From contig CAVZBY010000004.1 in NCBI GenBank assembly GCA_963773685.1, positions 62,001-126,000 of the forward strand: 64,000 nucleotides of DNA, in the 5' to 3' direction. Positions 60,701 to 64,000 of this stretch are shown piece after piece; the first letter of the stretch is position 1; every line of letters starts with the position of its first letter. The notes beneath the pieces were generated by a model. It saw only the letters and a list, made by a program, of their open reading frames with translations, did not search any database and had not been told where the DNA came from. The DNA is from JALHVH01 sp963773685 (GTDB lineage Bacteria > Acidobacteriota > Aminicenantia > Aminicenantales > Saccharicenantaceae). A program made the position numbers and the translations under genes.

Positions 60701-61051
60701 GAGCACGCCCGATCCATATCGATAATGGACGTCTTCCGGGTGTTCCCGAAGCAGCTTCTCCATGTGACGGGAGGCATCGAGAACGGCGGCCGCCCGGGCC
60801 TGTGCCGGCGTCTCCTCCAGGGCCTGGAACAGCCACGCATAGGCGGCCACGTCCGCCGGATCTCGTTCGATGATCCCGAAACAAGCCGAGATGGCTTCGG
60901 CGTTCCGGCCGGCGCCGAGATCGGCCGGGATGGTGGCGGCCGGGGGCCCGGGCCGCGTATCGAGCGGGCTCGACGGGAACAGGAAGGAAGGCGCGGCCAG
61001 GACCAGGGCCAGGGGAACAAGGGCCGTAGCCAAGATCCTTCCCTTACTCAT
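57755..61051 (-). CDS. secreted TPR-CHAT protease
   Basis: A 1098-residue caspase-like protease. N-terminal signal (ATALVPLALVLAAPSF), then about 12 tetratricopeptide repeats (residues about 60-600), each with the W/L-G-Y/F-A-P pattern (for example ALGNYERALEFNKDALRVAD), a helical linker, and a CHAT domain from about 730. The catalytic pair is His945 (HFATHS) and Cys992 (LSACQT). CHAT proteases cut after specific residues when their repeat domain is engaged. It converges with the anti-sigma gene and overlaps its 3' end by 10 nt. Its natural substrate is unknown; the anti-sigma factor is a candidate. Confidence 0.9.
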   Translation of the reverse strand: MSKGRILATALVPLALVLAAPSFLFPSSPLDTRPGPPAATIPADLGAGRNAEAISACFGIIERDPADVAAYAWLFQALEETPAQARAAAVLDASRHMEKLLREHPEDVHYRYGSGVLSRMQDMPALAHERLKESISGGADFMDAYSELVNGYRTSQDIEDTAAFLRARLKLSPDNAFLHQSIGLIHYYSSEYYDARDSLEKAVGLFRGRGARGDEGRCRLNLSDVFTYLNDYAGALREAQTALRISREIGDAMLEIQCLERSAFVWMDLGKDAQAYEACRKALTIARERVCRRLEVLCLRTMGVIVLERGDLARAEDHLSEALDYYRRTAALRSQDICLYWLTLLYKDKGDYSKAMACADEALRISRRIAFKTGEAFHLTTIGDIYLALGNYERALEFNKDALRVADRYIGKWSREECLNTIGYVYIELQDYARAMPYFKEALAYIRKIGHGREEARCLYNIGFAYFKLGDFPNAREFFSRSLSAASLAGKKVIQAQNHNRLGDLYRETGSWSRSMEAYGLAQKVGRETGQPSAIWEAYAGLGALHAARKEVPAAIENYKKAIGIIEDLRVQLLLREYSSGFFKSKIPIYEALVDLLFEDSEKNPSAGALEECLYYAEKAKARSFLDDLQKARIDSSSLPRETLDELEQISRKISHLSAELNDGSLGPADRTGLQEQLGKAEDDYQLFTKKVRAANPGYSRVVSSEPCRLPEIRRKLLDGETGIVEYFVGEENIYIFFITDRDLSVRRLAPPESGRTVRLAGNFIGLLSSGDITNADVVPAGRKLYDALIGAAGREHLSGIRNLIFIPDRTLHYLPFEALVPGARAGSDRAPSRFLLEDYGISYAPSASTLVSILERRERPPAEADLLSIGSPRLGRNGKDLLSEYYLEKRFVLHPLEFASREMEAISKLLAPGSRRIVAGAEATEDRVKKLPLSGYKILHFATHSLLDEMVASRSALVLSADAASGEDGFLQAREIYNLELNADLVVLSACQTAGGKMEKGEGIQGLSRAFFCSGSRSVVASLWNVNDESTSYFMKTFYGFLTDGKTKQESLRRTKIRMCRSDDWRPYHWAAFVLIGEGGAAVPLRGSSFWRRLLQF

Positions 61052-61060
61052 TTGGAAGCA

Positions 61061-61089
61061 ATTCTAGTCCAGTCGGCTTGCGAATGCAA
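61061..61089 (-). promoter_or_regulatory. promoter of the CHAT gene, leaderless arrangement
   Basis: On the minus strand TTGCAT (61089-61084), 17-nt spacer, TAGAAT (61066-61061), 9 nt before the ATG at 61051. Confidence 0.6.
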
Positions 61090-61120
61090 AATGCCGGATG
61101 TAGGGGGACGAGGGGCGGGG

Positions 61121-61129
61121 TGGTACAAT
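61121..61129 (+). promoter_or_regulatory. extended -10 of the S8 protease gene
   Basis: TGGTACAAT (TG-N-TACAAT) with TACAAT at 61124-61129; the start codon is 69 nt downstream. Divergent from the CHAT promoter. Confidence 0.45.
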
Positions 61130-61197
61130 CCAAAAGGCCTTTCCGTCCTGTATGAGACCGAGAATCCATGATCCAACCACGAGAAAGGGAGACGGCC

Positions 61198-62682
61198 ATG
61201 ACCTATCGAAAATCCCGAGTCGCCCTCTTGTTCATTCTTTTGGGCTTCACGAGCCTTATTTTCCCCGGATGCAAGAATAAAGGCGCCGCCGGGCCCGACC
61301 AGGCCTGGCTGGATTCCGTTTTTGTCCACGGGAAAGTCCTTTTCTATCAGACGATCCGGGACGAAATAGCGGTCCATCCCGACCGCGCCCGTCTCACGGA
61401 GGTCGAGCTCCGGAAGATCGCGGAGGCCGAGACCCGGTACGGACGGCTTTACGGCATCCTGATCAACGTCTTTTACCAGAAGGACGAGCCGACCTTTTCC
61501 GCCCTGCTCCGCAAGGGAGACCGGGAATCCGTCAAGCGCTTCTCCGAGATGTATCTTGACCTCGCCCGCTTCGCCGGCCACATGTTCGTCGAGACATTCT
61601 TCCAGACGGACTTCGCCACGGACCTCGCCCGTAAGAGCAAGCCGGCGTACAAGGACCTCGATGCCGTGGACCTCGTCGTCCGATCGACGGGATATGAGGC
61701 CAAGCTCGACCTTCCTCCGCAAAGGGAGTTCTTCAAGGACCCGGTGAGCCCGGAGTTCGAAAAGCAGGGGGCCCTGGACGGGGCCCGCTTCAGAGACGCC
61801 CTCCGCTTGACCCGGGGAAAGGGGGCCAAGATCGCCATCCTGGACTCGGGGATCGATGAGAGCCATTCGATATTCAAGAATACGAGCTGGGGCAAGAATT
61901 TTTCCTTCGTCGGCCGGGACGGACAGCCCTGGTCGGACGATGCCCCCATGGTGGACTGGGGCTGGCACGGCACGCTCATCTCCTCGGTGGCCGCCTGTTA
62001 CGCGCCCGAAGCCCAGCTGACGGTCTACAAGGTCCTCGACGGCGATACGCAGAACGACCCTCCCTATCTCCTCCTCCTGGAATCCTTCCTCGCGGCCGGC
62101 ATCTACCGGGGCGTCCATGAAGGCAACGACATCATCAGCATCAGCGCCTCCGGGGCCACGCTCGATTCCGATTACCTCAGGGAAGCCTGCCAATACGCCT
62201 ACGATCAGAACCGCGTTCTCGTCTCGGGGGCCCTCTACAGCCGCTGGTTCAATCAGGGCATCCGCCGAAACTTCCCGTCCCAATACGAGACGGTCGTGGC
62301 CGTGACCGCCGCCCAGAAGAACCCCGACGGCACGTACGGGTACTGGGACGTCTGCGCCTCCCAGGACGAGAACACGGTGGCGGCCCCGAACGACATCTTC
62401 GGCGCCTTCCCGACCTATGTCGGCGAGAAGGATCGCTACATCCCGAGCATTTCGGCCGCGATCCCGGTCGTGTCCTCCCTGTTCGCCCTCGCCGTCTCCG
62501 TCCATCCCAGGCGGGGGGACGAGCCTCCGGGGGAATACGCCCGGCTCCTGATGGATCTCGTCATCGAGAACGCGAACCCCGAGCGGGTGGGGTTCCACGG
62601 ATTCTCGCCTGAATGCGGCTATGGCCTGATCGACGCGGAGAAGACCGTCCAGGCGGCCCTGGCCCTGAACGCGAAACGCTAG
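61198..62682 (+). CDS. S8 protease with novel N-terminal helical domain, no oxyanion Asn
   Basis: A 494-residue lipoprotein-like S8 protein (signal ending SLIFPGC). Helical domain at about residues 44-134 (HPDRARL, YQKDEPTF, RFSEMYLDL, FVETFF), then the S8 fold with Asp216 (AILDSGID), His257 (DWGWHGT) and Ser419 (SISAAIP). The place of the oxyanion Asn reads VLVSGALYS, so activity may be reduced or changed. It is a close relative of domain 1 of the tandem S8 protein. ATG at 61198 has GGGAGACG in front; ATG at 61168 is the alternative. Followed by an esterase-like gene. Confidence 0.88.
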   Translation: MTYRKSRVALLFILLGFTSLIFPGCKNKGAAGPDQAWLDSVFVHGKVLFYQTIRDEIAVHPDRARLTEVELRKIAEAETRYGRLYGILINVFYQKDEPTFSALLRKGDRESVKRFSEMYLDLARFAGHMFVETFFQTDFATDLARKSKPAYKDLDAVDLVVRSTGYEAKLDLPPQREFFKDPVSPEFEKQGALDGARFRDALRLTRGKGAKIAILDSGIDESHSIFKNTSWGKNFSFVGRDGQPWSDDAPMVDWGWHGTLISSVAACYAPEAQLTVYKVLDGDTQNDPPYLLLLESFLAAGIYRGVHEGNDIISISASGATLDSDYLREACQYAYDQNRVLVSGALYSRWFNQGIRRNFPSQYETVVAVTAAQKNPDGTYGYWDVCASQDENTVAAPNDIFGAFPTYVGEKDRYIPSISAAIPVVSSLFALAVSVHPRRGDEPPGEYARLLMDLVIENANPERVGFHGFSPECGYGLIDAEKTVQAALALNAKR

Positions 62683-62736
62683 CCGGCCGGGGCTCGGGGC
62701 CCCCGGATCCTGCCCCGTCCTCGGGAGGAGGAGAAC

Positions 62737-64000
62737 ATGAAGAAGCCGAACTTCGTCCGTGCCTGCGTTTGGCTCGCGGCACCCCTGTTCCTTTTCGCGG
62801 CTTGGACCGTCGACGGCTCCAAGGACCGGGTCCTGAAGCGGGAGGCGGGTCTCCGGATCGGCGTCTCCTACCCTAAGGAGCTCGGGCCCGGGCCCTTCGA
62901 CGGGAGAATGCTCCTGATGCTGGCCGATAACGACGGCCGGGAACCCCGGTTCCAGGTCAGCTCGCGGAACGAGGATGCCCAGCCCGTTTTCGGGATCGAC
63001 GTCGAAGGCCTGATGCCCGGGGAAGAGGCCGTCTTCGACGCCCGGGTGTTCGGCTTCCCTGTGGACAGCCTGGCCAAGATCCCTCCCGGCGAGTATGTCG
63101 TCCAGGCCCTTCTCCACAAGTATGAGACCTTCCGCCGGGCGGACGGACATACCGTCAAGCTCCCCATGGACCGCGGCGAGGGACAGATGTGGAACATCGC
63201 GCCTGGGAACCTCCTCAGCGTCCCGAAGAAGCTCCGGATCGACCCGGCGCGTGACGGGATGATCCATTTGACCCTCGAAAAGACGATCCCGCCTTTCCCC
63301 GAAGAGCAGGACACGAAGTACATCAAGCATATCAGGATCCAGAGCCCGCGCCTGACCGAGTTCTGGGGCCGCCCGATGTATCTCGGCGCCGTCATCCTCC
63401 TGCCCGAGGGCTTCGAGGAGCATCCGGAAGCCCACTACCCCCTGATGGTCTACCAGGGCCATTTTTCCCGGAAGTTCGATGCCCTCGTGGGATTCCGGGA
63501 AGAGCCGCCCGCTCCCGGCGAAACTTCGGAGAACGCCAAGAGGCCCGGGGTCTGGGGCGAATACTTCAGGGAATTCGAGAACGCCAGCTATCAGTTCTAT
63601 AAGGACTGGACGGGCCCCGGCTTCCCGAGGATGATCCTCGTGACCCTCCAGCACCCCAATCCCTATTTCGACGACTCCTACGCCGTGAACTCGGCCAACC
63701 TCGGGCCGTACGGGGACGCGCTCACCTATGAGCTCATCCCCCACATCGAAAAGCTATACCGGGGCATCGGCCAGGGCTGGGCCCGGACGCTTTACGGCGG
63801 GTCCACGGGAGGCTGGGAATCGCTGGCCGTCCAGGTCTTTTATCCGGACGAATATAACGGGACGTGGACATTCTGCCCCGATCCCATCGATTTCCGGGCA
63901 TACTCGCTCGTCGATATTTACAGCCACAAGAACGCCTATTTTTCGGACGGGCGGTGGAAGCGCACCCCGCGGCCGGCCTTCCAGAATGAGATCGGCGAGG
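62737..64000 (+). CDS. exported esterase-like protein, 3' end outside window
   Basis: 421 codons are visible and the frame is open to base 64000. Signal peptide FVRACVWLAAPLFLFAAWTV. The N-terminal half is beta-rich (PRFQVSSRNE, PPGEYVVQALLHKYE), like the carrier domain of putative esterases; the second half contains an alpha/beta hydrolase with nucleophile elbow GGSTGGWES near residue 355, DDSYAVNSANLG and YELIPHIEKLYRGI. The remaining triad members would lie beyond the window. Strong ribosome site GGAGGAG. Follows the S8 protease by 54 nt, so co-transcription is likely. Substrate unknown; ester or peptide both possible. Confidence 0.8.
   Translation, partial: MKKPNFVRACVWLAAPLFLFAAWTVDGSKDRVLKREAGLRIGVSYPKELGPGPFDGRMLLMLADNDGREPRFQVSSRNEDAQPVFGIDVEGLMPGEEAVFDARVFGFPVDSLAKIPPGEYVVQALLHKYETFRRADGHTVKLPMDRGEGQMWNIAPGNLLSVPKKLRIDPARDGMIHLTLEKTIPPFPEEQDTKYIKHIRIQSPRLTEFWGRPMYLGAVILLPEGFEEHPEAHYPLMVYQGHFSRKFDALVGFREEPPAPGETSENAKRPGVWGEYFREFENASYQFYKDWTGPGFPRMILVTLQHPNPYFDDSYAVNSANLGPYGDALTYELIPHIEKLYRGIGQGWARTLYGGSTGGWESLAVQVFYPDEYNGTWTFCPDPIDFRAYSLVDIYSHKNAYFSDGRWKRTPRPAFQNEIGE

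Noticed and set aside
56492..61051. A type III-E CRISPR (Csx29-Csx30-sigma) system
   Set aside because: There is no Cas7-11, no array and no Csx30 homologue, and the CHAT protein carries a signal peptide. Only the analogy to sigma-factor control is kept.

Overview
The window is GC-rich, densely packed DNA from a Gram-negative (diderm) bacterium: it has a TonB-dependent outer-membrane receptor, a Tat export system with a Tat-dependent substrate, and many exported peptidases. The mix of a V/A-type rotary ATPase, a formate dehydrogenase joined to sulfhydrogenase-like electron-transfer subunits, GKRP/MurQ-like SIS protein, repeated M28/S8/S9 peptidases and abundant intergenic palindromes suggests an uncultured anaerobic peptide degrader, possibly Candidatus Aminicenantes (OP8) or a relative. 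That placement is inference from gene content, not from a marker-gene tree.

Layout. 1-1 kb: the end of a queuosine precursor pair (queD, queC, minus strand), then a decayed IS91-type transposase start. 1.3-3.5 kb: a secreted protein (minus) and an unrecognised protein (plus). 3.6-12.1 kb: a complete V-type ATPase operon in the order G/H-I-K-E-C-F-A-B-D; the c-ring subunit carries all the residues known to bind sodium, and a 30-bp-period palindrome array separates B from D. 12.2-16.0 kb: an unusual operon of two ATP-grasp ligases, a GNAT acetyltransferase and a lysine 2,3-aminomutase-like radical SAM enzyme. 16-17.6 kb: repeats, including a 287-bp MITE-like element. 17.6-22 kb (minus): tatA, tatC, a P-loop kinase, a deoxycytidylate deaminase-like protein and an exported GKRP/MurQ-like protein in one operon. 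22.7-29.2 kb: S41 protease, rpiB, glyA-like, purD, purE and mtaB. 29.2-30.1 kb: nested duplicated repeats. 30.1-32.6 kb: mutL, tRNA-Pro(TGG), tRNA-Arg(TCT), a CBS protein. 32.8-39.1 kb: a formate dehydrogenase operon with a fused MobB-MobA cofactor protein, then an Nramp-like transporter.

39.2-64 kb is a peptidase island: TonB receptor, S8 protease, Tat-exported DUF362 protein and DUF6599-like protein (minus); two M28-like peptidases (plus); two S9 peptidases plus a tandem S8 protein carrying a frameshift (minus); an ECF sigma factor with a membrane anti-sigma (plus) facing a secreted TPR-CHAT protease (minus); another S8 protease and an esterase-like protein cut by the window end. These genes look built to take up and degrade peptides outside the cytoplasm, with a possible envelope-stress regulator among them. 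The S8 proteins share a roughly 90-residue N-terminal helical domain I do not recognise, and they differ in how complete their catalytic residues are.

Regulation seen in the sequence: several sigma-70-like promoters lie only 6 to 12 nt upstream of the start codon (tatA, Nramp-like gene, CHAT gene, ECF gene), which suggests leaderless transcripts. Several genes end inside repeat palindromes (atpB, the 16722 gene, the SIS gene, mtaB). All coordinates and motifs are read by eye; no database search was possible.
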